A stretch of 64,000 nt of DNA from Gemmata massiliana. GTDB taxonomy: Bacteria; Planctomycetota; Planctomycetia; Gemmatales; Gemmataceae. Both the position numbers and the translations under genes were made by a program. The notes beneath the pieces are model-generated. The model was not told the origin of the DNA. It saw nothing but the letters and a program-made list of their open reading frames with translations, and searched no databases. This document shows positions 1 through 7,657 of the stretch, piece after piece (positions within the stretch are counted from its first letter, which is position 1; each line of letters begins with the position of its first letter). Location: NCBI RefSeq assembly GCF_901538265.1, contig NZ_LR593886.1:434001-498000 (forward strand), written 5' to 3'.

Positions 1-6
1 CCAATC

Positions 7-603
7 ATGAGCTGGACCGAAATCACTGTGTTGGTTGAGCAGGCGAAGACGGGCGACCGCGAGGCTTACGGGGAACTGGTCGCCCGGTTCCAGAGCAGCG
101 TTTACGCGATGGCGCTGAGCCGGGTGCGCGACCCGCTCGAGGCCCAGGAACTGGCCCAGGACGTGTTCGTCCACGCGATGCGGAAGTTGCCGCAGTTGCG
201 CGACCCCCGGTGCTTCGCCGGGTGGTTGCGGCGGATCACCGCGCGGATGGCGATCAACCGGCTGACCCGGCGCGGCCCGCTCTTCGGGGCCGACACCGAG
301 GTGCTCGACGCGGTCGAGGCCCGGACCCGGACCGCGGAGGAGCAGTTCGCGGTCGGCGAGGCCGTCGATCAGCTCAAGGAGGGGCTGGCCGAGTTGAAGC
401 CGCTCGATCGGCAGACCCTGGAAGCGTTCTACATCCGGGGCCGGAGCCTCAAGCAGATCGCGCGGGAGTTCGCGGTCCCGACGGGCACCGTGAAGCGGCG
501 GTTGCACGTCGCCCGGTTGCGGTTGAAGGAGGTGCTCGAGGGCATCGACCCGTCGCTGGCCGAGCGGTTCGCGACCGACGGGGCGGAACTGGCCGCCGTG
601 TAA
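7..603 (+). CDS. ECF-type RNA polymerase sigma-70 family factor
   Basis: This is a 198-residue sigma factor that would direct RNA polymerase to a small regulon. A sigma-2 region (about residues 20-88) contains the DPLEAQELAQDVF stretch typical of ECF factors. A sigma-4 helix-turn-helix (about 125-178) contains SLKQIAREFAVPTGTVKRRL. The length is usual for the class. The last ~20 residues are a short tail with no known domain. Only six bases precede the ATG, so its promoter and any upstream anti-sigma gene lie outside the window. No anti-sigma gene follows; an intrinsic terminator sits 27 bases after the stop. The family is clear, the target genes are unknown. Confidence 0.93.
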   Translation: MSWTEITVLVEQAKTGDREAYGELVARFQSSVYAMALSRVRDPLEAQELAQDVFVHAMRKLPQLRDPRCFAGWLRRITARMAINRLTRRGPLFGADTEVLDAVEARTRTAEEQFAVGEAVDQLKEGLAELKPLDRQTLEAFYIRGRSLKQIAREFAVPTGTVKRRLHVARLRLKEVLEGIDPSLAERFATDGAELAAV

Positions 604-629
604 CGTGAGTTGAGTCGGTAACTTTCTGG

Positions 630-665
630 CGCCCCGGGGTTGGTACCCGGGGCGTTTCGTTTTGG
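630..665 (+). terminator. Rho-independent terminator of the sigma factor gene
   Basis: A perfect 9-bp G/C-rich stem (630-638 with 646-654, 7-base loop) is followed directly by TTTCGTTTT. It lies just past the stop at 603 on the same strand. Confidence 0.8.
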
Positions 666-881
666 TGCGCCGGTGTTGAAATCGAGAAAGGCGCTTTACG
701 GCGCGAAACATTTCGCGGATGATCTTCATCATGAACGAACGCGCGGGTCGGCGAATTGGGGTAGTAGTCACATTGTGATGTCGGTTAGCCTATCCCGGTC
801 AACTTCCCGGCCCGCGCGCGGGGAAGCGGACACTTCCCGATTGAACTGAGAGCGGCTCCCAACTTTTCGGAGGGCGACCCC

Positions 882-1841
882 ATGCCCGCGGTTCGCAAGG
901 TGCTCTGGATCGTTCCCGTTGCGCTGTCGTTCGGGCTCACCGCCCCCCCGATCGTGGGCGGGCCGCAACCCACACAAACGTCCGAGGCGAGCAAGTCGCG
1001 CACTCCCGCCGACGTCGAGGTCAAGTACATCGACGACAGCACTATGAAGCTCAAGCTGCTCGACGAGAAGCTCGAACTGGTGACCAAGCACGGCACGCTG
1101 CGGATCGCCGTCGCCGACGTCCGGCGCATCGAGTTCGCGACCCGGCTCCCGGCGGTCACCACGGAGAAGGCTGCTACTGCGATCTCCAAGCTCAACCACT
1201 CGGATTTCAAGATCCGCGAGGCCGCGACCGAGGAACTCAAGGCGCTCAAGGAGCGCGCGTACCCGGCGCTTCTGAAGTCCCTCAAACACGAAGACCCCGA
1301 GATCGCGCGCCGGACCGAAGAGGTCGTGACGTTCATTCGCAGAAGCGTGCCCGCGGCGAACCTGGAGCAGCGCGACCTGGACATCATCCACACCGAGGAC
1401 TCCAAGATCGCCGGGAAGCTGACGGCCGAGTCGCTCCGCGTGGGCACGTTCCAGTTCGGCGAGCAGACCCTGAAGTTGACCGACGTGCGCCTGATCCGCA
1501 CCGGCCCGGAGCCGACCGAACAACTGGTCAACGCACAGCCCGCGCCGTCCAGCCTGTTCAACTACGCGAACCAGTTCGGTAAGGAGTTCGTGTTCCGCAT
1601 TACCGGAGCCCAGGCACAGGTGCAGAACGGGGCTATCTGGGGCAGCGGCATCTACACGCTCGATTCGAGTTTGCAGATGGCGGTGGTCCACGCGGGGTTC
1701 GCGAAGCCGGGTGAAACCGTCGTCGTGAAGGTGCGCATCCTCCCGCCGCCCCCGCAGTTCGCCGGTACGACCCAGAACGGCATCACGTCGGCCCCGTTCG
1801 GCCCGTTCCCGGCGGGCGCGTTCGAGTTCCTCCCGAGGTGA
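882..1841 (+). CDS. Secreted LCCL-domain protein with a HEAT-like segment
   Basis: A predicted exported protein of 319 residues. It begins with a Sec-type signal peptide (hydrophobic core about residues 7-22). About residues 100-150 (KIREAATEELKALKERAYPA) resemble a single HEAT-type helical repeat. The C-terminal ~80 residues match the LCCL pattern: GSGIYTLDSSLQMAVVHAGF, then NGITS, then a GAFEF ending. LCCL domains are extracellular modules that probably bind lipid or protein. The ATG is supported by GGAGGG seven bases upstream. The next gene, at 1917, is convergent. The middle region is unassigned and no catalytic residues were seen. Confidence 0.8.
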   Translation: MPAVRKVLWIVPVALSFGLTAPPIVGGPQPTQTSEASKSRTPADVEVKYIDDSTMKLKLLDEKLELVTKHGTLRIAVADVRRIEFATRLPAVTTEKAATAISKLNHSDFKIREAATEELKALKERAYPALLKSLKHEDPEIARRTEEVVTFIRRSVPAANLEQRDLDIIHTEDSKIAGKLTAESLRVGTFQFGEQTLKLTDVRLIRTGPEPTEQLVNAQPAPSSLFNYANQFGKEFVFRITGAQAQVQNGAIWGSGIYTLDSSLQMAVVHAGFAKPGETVVVKVRILPPPPQFAGTTQNGITSAPFGPFPAGAFEFLPR

Positions 1842-1869
1842 GTCGGGGAAGTGATAGTTCCGAGGAGTC

Positions 1870-1896
1870 CCCGCTCGTCGAATGACGGCGAGCGGG
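1870..1896. terminator. Hairpin between convergent genes
   Basis: An 8-bp inverted repeat (CCCGCTCG at 1870-1877 with CGAGCGGG at 1889-1896) lies between two convergent stops at 1841 and 1917. No T-tract follows on either strand, so it is only a possible bidirectional terminator. Confidence 0.4.
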
Positions 1897-1916
1897 CGAG
1901 GCTGTGGACGGGCACA

Positions 1917-2804
1917 CTACGGCAGTTCTGCGATCTCGCCCTGGGACCGTGTGGCGAGGGCGGGCAACATCCGATCGGCAGAGTACGGTGTGAATCGGAC
2001 CGATCCGTCGCAAAATGCGAAGTTGGCCCCGCCGGGATGAAAGCTCCAAAAATGGTGGGCGTCACAGATGTCATCGACCTTCCCGCGCTGGAACGGGTAG
2101 GGACCATCCGGGCACCCCATTGTCGATAGCTCGTGAAAGTCCTTGTTGCTCCCCACCCCGAGTACCGCCTGCCCCGCCACGGGCGACGCCGACGGCGAAT
2201 ACCACCAACCGAAGAAGTAATCCGGGCTGGGTGGCCGTTCACCAACAAGCAGCGTGTTCGATGCTCCGTCCCGAATGTCGTTAATCCGCACCTTTGAGCC
2301 CACGTAAAGCACCCCATTGGTGGGATCGGTACCGGCCCCGGCCACACCGAGGTAGTCGGTGAGGGCCACGAGTAGTCCAAACCGGGTTCGGTGCGCCTCC
2401 GTCGTTCGGCTGTCGGCCGGACACATGTACGCGCGAACCGGTGTGCGCAACCCTGCGTGCGGCGGAGCGAGTTGGGTAATTGGCATACTCGCACAGTCGG
2501 AAAGCGTTTGCTGCCAGACCGAATCCTGCTCAATGTGGGGCAACAGGTGTGTGAGCCAGCTCAGCGTGGTGAGCGGCGAACTCTTGGGGGCATGGCCGGG
2601 CGGCAGCGCCCGAGTTGTCGCCTCATAGTTAAGCGACGCCAGCGAGATTTGTTTCAGGTTGTTCGTGCAACGCACCCGCGCCGCCGCGTCCCGGACCTTC
2701 TGCACGGCGGGAAGGAGCAGACCGATCAGCACGGCGATAATGGCGATAACAACCAGGAGTTCAATTAGTGTGAACCCCGAGCGCCGGTACGTCGTCTGAA
2801 GCAC
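1917..2804 (-). CDS. DUF1559-family pseudopilin
   Basis: A planctomycete type II-like pseudopilin of 295 residues. The N-terminus carries a class III prepilin motif, [19 protein letters not shown], with a cleavable positive leader. It is followed by [21 protein letters not shown], typical of DUF1559, and a C-terminal H-X9-DG-like motif ([10 protein letters not shown]). The start is a GTG at 2804, chosen because AGGAGG lies six bases upstream; an in-frame ATG at 2909 lacks this and would overlap the upstream gene. It follows the gene at 2834-3829 by 29 bases and is probably cotranscribed with it. Leader cleavage by a PilD-like peptidase is expected from the family. Confidence 0.92.
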   Translation of the reverse strand: MLQTTYRRSGFTLIELLVVIAIIAVLIGLLLPAVQKVRDAAARVRCTNNLKQISLASLNYEATTRALPPGHAPKSSPLTTLSWLTHLLPHIEQDSVWQQTLSDCASMPITQLAPPHAGLRTPVRAYMCPADSRTTEAHRTRFGLLVALTDYLGVAGAGTDPTNGVLYVGSKVRINDIRDGASNTLLVGERPPSPDYFFGWWYSPSASPVAGQAVLGVGSNKDFHELSTMGCPDGPYPFQRGKVDDICDAHHFWSFHPGGANFAFCDGSVRFTPYSADRMLPALATRSQGEIAELP

Positions 2805-2833
2805 GGTATCCTCCTGCTCCACGGGAAGGTGAA

Positions 2834-3829
2834 TCAGCGCCGGGCCAGTCGCCGGAAAACGAGCATCAGGACGAAGCAGACCGCGCCGATCCCTGTCCAA
2901 AATTTCCAAGTGTAGTACACAGGAACCGGCAGCGCATCGACATCACCCGGCTCCGGAATGCCATAAGCCGGAAGAAAAAACTGGTCATCCGGCACCGGCT
3001 CTGCGGACACGTCTGTGAAATCGAACTGATCTCGCTGCCTCACTTCTCCGGTCTTTACGTCCGTGAAAGTGAACTTGAGAGACCTACAGCGGAGCGGCTC
3101 GGACGGGTCGCTCAGCACGCGGGTGCATTGCTCCCGGTACTGGCCGCCGGTAAAGGTGAGCACCCGGTCGTATCCCACGATCACGTACCCGTGGTTCGGG
3201 GAAAGCGTCAGCGTTCCGCTGTGAGTGACCGGGTGCTTGTCGTCGCCCGTTTTCACATAACAAACCACGTCGACGAGACCGTCTGGACGGGTCTTGACGG
3301 AGCTAATCTGGAACGTCGGGTTGTTGAGGATATCGGTTAAGAGCTCCGAGATGTTATCCGCCGTGAGTGGGTGAAGGGCCGTTCGCCGGCCACCCACCAC
3401 CTGCCAAAAATCGGTCTCCCGGTTGGAGCGGCTGAACTTCGTCAACGTCCAGGGCGATTCTGGTCGGTTCTTTCGGATCGCAAACATGTAGTCGTCGTTC
3501 AGAACGGCTTTGTCCTCGGACGTGGTCGGCGCGCCACCTTTGCCAGAATCATACTTCTCAATTTGGATCGCGATCTTGTCCCCGGCTCGGGTCACCAGAC
3601 ACACCGAGTTCGTTTTTTCAATTACCGTTTTACCTTTGGCTGTTCCGGATACGAATAGTTCCATCCGACAACGGTAACTCACCGCGGCTCGCTCGGCAGC
3701 GGCCCATATTTTCAGCCCGTCGCGAAGGACTTTGACCGCCTCGTCTGGGGTTTTCGGGTTGTCGTTGGCCGTGCTTCCCGTTGCAAGTAGCACAGCGACC
3801 AGGAGTACGGAGGCTTCTCGCGTCATCAT
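2834..3829 (-). CDS. Secreted or anchored protein of unknown function
   Basis: A protein of about 331 residues that I do not recognise. The N-terminus [19 protein letters not shown] is a signal peptide. A C-terminal hydrophobic helix ([15 protein letters not shown]) followed by RRLARR looks like a membrane anchor with a cytoplasmic stop. Between them lies a soluble, beta-rich stretch of ~270 residues ([11 protein letters not shown], then a charged middle), which could be a LolA-like or DUF2092-like fold, but no motif decides it. The start was moved from 3880 to the double ATG at 3829/3826 so that the signal peptide is N-terminal. It lies directly upstream of the DUF1559 pseudopilin, suggesting one operon. 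Confidence 0.7.
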   Translation of the reverse strand: MMTREASVLLVAVLLATGSTANDNPKTPDEAVKVLRDGLKIWAAAERAAVSYRCRMELFVSGTAKGKTVIEKTNSVCLVTRAGDKIAIQIEKYDSGKGGAPTTSEDKAVLNDDYMFAIRKNRPESPWTLTKFSRSNRETDFWQVVGGRRTALHPLTADNISELLTDILNNPTFQISSVKTRPDGLVDVVCYVKTGDDKHPVTHSGTLTLSPNHGYVIVGYDRVLTFTGGQYREQCTRVLSDPSEPLRCRSLKFTFTDVKTGEVRQRDQFDFTDVSAEPVPDDQFFLPAYGIPEPGDVDALPVPVYYTWKFWTGIGAVCFVLMLVFRRLARR

Positions 3830-3989
3830 TTCATCCGGTTGAGCGACGGGCGCTACAAAAGGCGCTCGTCGCATGGACAAGCCGCACGACCGACCTACTT
3901 TCGCCCCCGCGAAACGATCCCCGCTACCAGTTCCTTAGCACGGCAACTCAGGAACGTTGCGAGGTATTTGCTGGACTGGGGAGCAGAGG

Positions 3990-4036
3990 CGCCTGTTAAT
4001 CACCAAGGGGTTACTCCCCTTGGTGATTAACAGGCG
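3990..4036. repeat. Perfect 21-bp inverted repeat, 5-base loop
   Basis: Bases 3990-4010 are exactly complementary to 4016-4036 with the loop TTACT. It lies between the stop of the small peptide gene (4081) and the start of the next gene (3829), both on minus. No T-run follows on minus; on plus GTTTCTT follows. It could be a terminator, a processing site or a remnant of a mobile palindrome. Confidence 0.75.
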
Positions 4037-4064
4037 GTTTCTTGGATCTAAATGTTTTCCAGCG

Positions 4065-4102
4065 ATACGGATACATGTGGCTAGTAGCAGCAGTATCCGT
4101 AT
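4065..4102 (-). terminator. Weak hairpin over the stop of the peptide gene
   Basis: ATACGGATAC (4065-4074) pairs with GTATCCGTAT (4093-4102) across an 18-base loop. The stop codon at 4081 lies in the loop. There is no T-tract, so its role as a terminator is uncertain. Confidence 0.3.
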
Positions 4103-4314
4103 GGCGGGAAGCCTTTCTGTACCGCGCGGCACGTGTCGAACAAGCAATACCCGTCATTACACGACGTACCGTCACCTGGCCAACAGGCGACCCCCGTAGA
4201 CGGCGGGTCGGTGCTTACCGGGTCGGCAACGGCTTTGGTCGCCGTTGCCGCCACCACTGCCGCGATGAAGCCGGCCCCGAACAGCCGAGACAAATTGCTA
4301 AACAATTTGGCCAT
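4081..4314 (-). CDS. Small secreted cysteine-rich peptide
   Basis: A 77-residue precursor not recognised as a known family. Residues 1-30 form a signal peptide (MAKLFSNLSRLFGAGFIAAV, ending near ATKAVADP). The mature part is only about 45 residues with seven cysteines in the order C-x8-C-x4-C-x4-C, then a terminal YGYCCY. Such spacing suggests disulfides, as in knottin-like peptides or small periplasmic electron-transfer partners. The start at 4314 places the signal peptide first; the ATG at 4374 adds 20 unlikely residues. It lies 87 bases downstream of a MauE-DUF1573 fusion on the same strand, which suggests that gene helps oxidise or partner it (inference). Confidence 0.6.
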   Translation of the reverse strand: MAKLFSNLSRLFGAGFIAAVVAATATKAVADPVSTDPPSTGVACWPGDGTSCNDGYCLFDTCRAVQKGFPPYGYCCY

Positions 4315-4400
4315 TTCAGATTCCCGATGCGACCGCGTGAGTGGCGGTCTCACTCCATACGCACCCGCCCGCACTTCGGGGCGGGCTTCACGATGGCTCG

Positions 4401-5246
4401 TTACGGATCAACCTGGGACACCGTGCCGGTGATTCGGCCGTAGAGCGTGGGGCGGTTGACCTGATCGGTGAATATCGCAAAGTCGCGCGAGAATCGCCCC
4501 GGGGTACCCTTAAACGTAACGGTCACCTCGACGACGGCCGTTCCGTGTGGCGGGATACTCAGCGGGAGCCCGTTCGTGGTCACGCAGTCGCACGAGGCGC
4601 TCCCGCCGACAATTCGCAGATCTGCACCGGTTCGATTCTTGACCGTTACCGGCACTCGTCGGACGGTCCCGACTGGCTCTTCTCCGATGTCAAACGACTT
4701 GGGTGATATTGCGACCGTGTCTCCCCGGAGCCGAGCCAGCCACGTTTCGCCGACCGAACTGTTTGCGGTGACTGCAACGGCTCCGGCTCCTACAGCGAGT
4801 GAAGTGGCCGCCAAGATGGGCCGTTTCCAGTTCGCCCAGGATACGACCGGCCGAGTAACCACAAGCAGCATCAGACAGACGAGATTCAGCCCGGACGTGT
4901 ACCAGGGGTTAACGTGTACTTGGCCAAAACAACCACAGTCACTGCGCCCGGCAAGGGCCGAGAATAGGCTGGTATTAGCCAAGACGACGAACAGTATCAC
5001 TACCGCGAGCCACGCCGTCACACGGGACCAACCCGTTAGCAACCACACACCGACAAGCATTTCGATCTGAATTGCCACCAGTTGGAGCGCCCGGGGGAGA
5101 TGATCGGTATTCTCGTCATTAGACGGCGATTGTATTTTGAGTAGTGCTGTTGTGAGTAATAAAAGGCCGATTGCAATAGTCACACAGCGGCCGGCCGACG
5201 TGCGCGATCGCGCCCCCCAATTCGATACCTGTTGCAAGATACTCAC
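4401..5246 (-). CDS. MauE/DoxX-like redox membrane domain fused to DUF1573
   Basis: A 281-residue fusion. The N-terminal half (about residues 18-150) has four hydrophobic helices and the DCGCFG motif of MauE/DoxX-like proteins, which help make disulfides in exported proteins. The C-terminal half (about 175-280) is a DUF1573 immunoglobulin-like domain with SFDIGEEPVGTVRRVPVTV and GGSASCDCVTTNGLPLSIPP, probably outside the cytoplasm. The start is a GTG at 5246 with GAGG 10 bases upstream. It precedes a cysteine-rich secreted peptide, so the pair may form a small disulfide-maturation unit. The domain assignment is seen in the sequence; the partnership is inferred. Confidence 0.8.
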   Translation of the reverse strand: MSILQQVSNWGARSRTSAGRCVTIAIGLLLLTTALLKIQSPSNDENTDHLPRALQLVAIQIEMLVGVWLLTGWSRVTAWLAVVILFVVLANTSLFSALAGRSDCGCFGQVHVNPWYTSGLNLVCLMLLVVTRPVVSWANWKRPILAATSLAVGAGAVAVTANSSVGETWLARLRGDTVAISPKSFDIGEEPVGTVRRVPVTVKNRTGADLRIVGGSASCDCVTTNGLPLSIPPHGTAVVEVTVTFKGTPGRFSRDFAIFTDQVNRPTLYGRITGTVSQVDP

Positions 5247-5739
5247 GAGGTAAACACCTCACCCGTCCCGGCCGTGGTGCCAGAAGCAAAGGGCCGAAAA
5301 TTAATAGCAGTTCAACTGTGGCGAACAGCTTAAGCCGGACCGGGCTTCGGAAGCAAGTTAAAAATAGGAATATTTATCGCGAATGGATAATTATTTTGAA
5401 ACATATAAATACATATTAATGTTATTTTATTCTGAGGCGGTTGGAAGAAAAGTGACGGGCCGACTCGAACCGCTATCGCAGAGGGTGGTCAGTTGAGTGG
5501 TTCATATTGTCTTGCCGGGTGAAGATTAGTAAAGCTATTGTTAATATGAAAATTTATGTAAATAGAATTTCACCCGAGCAAGTGCCCGCGCGGGAATGAC
5601 GCGCCGCCCTGTCGCCCAAGTCGCGGTAACTCGTTTGCACCGAACGGGCCGAAAAAAAATGGCCGCGCTCCTGGTGTGACTGAAAGGGTATCCGGGCGTC
5701 GCTACCCGAAGTGTTTGTGAATGGAGCAACTCGAACGGG
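5247..5739. other. Gene-free stretch with an A+T-rich island
   Basis: About 490 bases separate the MauE-DUF1573 start from the stop of the next minus-strand gene. Bases about 5355-5445 and 5525-5565 are strikingly A+T rich against the G+C-rich surroundings and contain several TATAAA/TTATTTT-like strings. They probably hold the promoter for the gene at 4401-5246. The small ORFs here look like chance. Confidence 0.6.
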
Positions 5740-6783
5740 TCACTGCCGGAGCGCGTCCGCGACTTCGCGCGCGAACCGAGCGGTGAACTTGTCCGCGCCG
5801 CGTTTTAGGACGTGGTGGGAATCGTAGAAATCTTCTTCGTCGAGCCACAGTCGCGCATCGATTACGGAGGTGCCGTACTCGCGTGCGACGTCGGCGATGT
5901 ATGCGTCGAATCGGGCCAGGCCATCGGGGTTGTACCAGCTCCGGAACGTCGGGCCTTCCGGCGCGCGCAACAGCACGACGCGGGCACCGTGGTCGGTGAT
6001 TTCGCGGATCGTGTCGCGAAACGCCCGGTCCGCTCCCGGGCGCACGACCATGCTCTGCACGAAGGGGCCGTTCCGTTCGAGCGCGAGTGCGGTGCGCTTC
6101 GCGCGCTCGGCCGGGGTGACGTCGGTTTCGATGATCTGGTGCCCGCCCCGCGGGTCGTGGATCTCGTACCCGGTGAACGGGTCCAGAACCCGTGCGAGGT
6201 CTGATGCGCGCGTGAGCCGGTGGCGCAGGAAGTAGTAGTCGAAGTCGAGCGGCTTGTCCGCGTACCGGCGCGCGACAGGCAGGTCCGCAACTGCGAAGTG
6301 CCCGGACACGAACCGGCTGTTCTCCTTGACGAAGTACGACGGCATGATTTCGAGCGCCACGACATCGGGCTTCACGCCGTCGCGCAGGAGCCGGTGCAGG
6401 ATCACGCGGTTCAGCGTCGGCCCCGCGCCCACGTGCGCGCCGTTCACCCAGTAGGTGCCGGTCGGTTCCGTCAACTGCTCGGGGCGGAACGCCCACACCG
6501 TGCGCGAACTCCCCAGAAGCACACCGAGCGGCCGGTCCGGGTGCTCAACCGCGGCGCTGCGCATGAGGCGCAACCGCGCGTGGTAGTCGGTGTCGGTGAT
6601 CTCGGGAACAACGGTTTCGGCCAGCGCCCAGACGCCCAACAACGTCAGCACGAACGCGGGCGGGAACAGGACCACCGCGTGCCGCGACAGGGTCCGGGCG
6701 CGCGGCGGGTTCGACGCGACAGCGGGACTTTCGTGCCGGTGCTGGAACGGAGGTGAAGATTCGTGTGAAAAAGAGAGATACAT
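5740..6783 (-). CDS. Membrane-anchored SGNH-like (DUF1574/DltD-type) protein
   Basis: A 347-residue protein with one N-terminal transmembrane helix (about residues 36-56, VVLFPPAFVLTLLGVWALAE) and a large extracytoplasmic domain. VLLGSSRTVWAF (about 88-99) fits block I of SGNH hydrolases and DFYDSHHVLKRGADKF near the C-terminus supplies the Asp-x-x-His block. This arrangement matches DUF1574/AlgX/DltD-like proteins, which modify polysaccharides or act as acyl esterases. No strong Shine-Dalgarno precedes the ATG at 6783, but no other in-frame start gives the membrane helix. No polysaccharide genes adjoin it, so the substrate is unknown. Confidence 0.7.
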   Translation of the reverse strand: MYLSFSHESSPPFQHRHESPAVASNPPRARTLSRHAVVLFPPAFVLTLLGVWALAETVVPEITDTDYHARLRLMRSAAVEHPDRPLGVLLGSSRTVWAFRPEQLTEPTGTYWVNGAHVGAGPTLNRVILHRLLRDGVKPDVVALEIMPSYFVKENSRFVSGHFAVADLPVARRYADKPLDFDYYFLRHRLTRASDLARVLDPFTGYEIHDPRGGHQIIETDVTPAERAKRTALALERNGPFVQSMVVRPGADRAFRDTIREITDHGARVVLLRAPEGPTFRSWYNPDGLARFDAYIADVAREYGTSVIDARLWLDEEDFYDSHHVLKRGADKFTARFAREVADALRQ

Positions 6784-6832
6784 GTTTCAGCGCACCGGGC
6801 CACTGTTGAACACTGCCGACGCGATCCCGCAG

Positions 6833-7594
6833 TCAAGTCGGCACCGCTTCGAGCAGCGCGCGGTCTTGAGGGAGAACGTCCGCGAACGCTATTTGATACG
6901 CCCGTTCGAGGGGCACGTTTACATACTCTTCGGGTTCGAGAAACAGTGGCATGTCCGGTAGCGGATCACCGACCGCGAGCGGCTGGACGTAACAGCGGTG
7001 CGGGCTACCAGTTTCGTCACCGGCTTCGTAAGCGACCAGCGTGAGCGGCTTGTCCGCGGGCTGTGTGTAATCGTCACCCCCGAGTCGCGGCCAGATGGCA
7101 CCGTGAATTCCGTTCGGGTCGCGTTTGCTCGGCGGGAACGGATCGATGACGAGTACGTGAATTCCCGCTTCGACCGCCTGGGCCGCTTTCTTGACGAACG
7201 TGCGTAGTGCGTAGGCCGAAGATTTGTTCCCGGGAGACACCAGTTCGACAATCGCGATGAGTCGGTCGTTACTGGCGTGCCGAATCGCGAGCCGTTTCTG
7301 TTTGAACCCCGGGACGCGCGGGGCCGATGATGCAGCAATGGCTACACGGGGGGGCACGGATGGCACCGTCAATCGTGGGACGACTGGTGCGTTGGACGGG
7401 GTTTCAGGGGCCGAGTTCCGCGACTGGAGCGTGAGTACGTCCGGCCCCATTGTTCGCATCGTGTGTTCCGCCCGGGCGTAGTATCCGGGTGGGAGCACAC
7501 CGTCGTTCAGTACGCGGCGAATCGCGACCAAAAATCCGGTGTGGAAATCGTGGTAAACGTAAGCTCCTACGCGGGTCCAGTCGTGCAGCGGCAT
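6833..7594 (-). CDS. DUF4058 family protein
   Basis: A 253-residue cytoplasmic protein. The N-terminus MPLHDWTRVGAYVYHDFHTG is diagnostic of DUF4058, a family of unknown function widespread in planctomycetes and cyanobacteria. IAIVELVSPGNKS and VLVIDPFPPSKRD resemble the core of restriction-like (PD-(D/E)xK) folds, so nuclease ancestry is possible but not shown. The start at 7594 has GGAGG six bases upstream and is preferred over the ATG at 7615. Monocistronic by appearance, between an SGNH-like gene and the RND efflux operon. Confidence 0.85.
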   Translation of the reverse strand: MPLHDWTRVGAYVYHDFHTGFLVAIRRVLNDGVLPPGYYARAEHTMRTMGPDVLTLQSRNSAPETPSNAPVVPRLTVPSVPPRVAIAASSAPRVPGFKQKRLAIRHASNDRLIAIVELVSPGNKSSAYALRTFVKKAAQAVEAGIHVLVIDPFPPSKRDPNGIHGAIWPRLGGDDYTQPADKPLTLVAYEAGDETGSPHRCYVQPLAVGDPLPDMPLFLEPEEYVNVPLERAYQIAFADVLPQDRALLEAVPT

Positions 7595-7657
7595 GACGCC
7601 TCCGGTGCTGTACACTCGGGGAGTGTATCACCGAGTAGTTCCGGGCATCAACAGCGG

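Noticed and set aside
5541..5729. A 62-residue frame on minus
   Set aside because: It has no Shine-Dalgarno or recognisable sequence and lies in a non-coding A+T-rich stretch.
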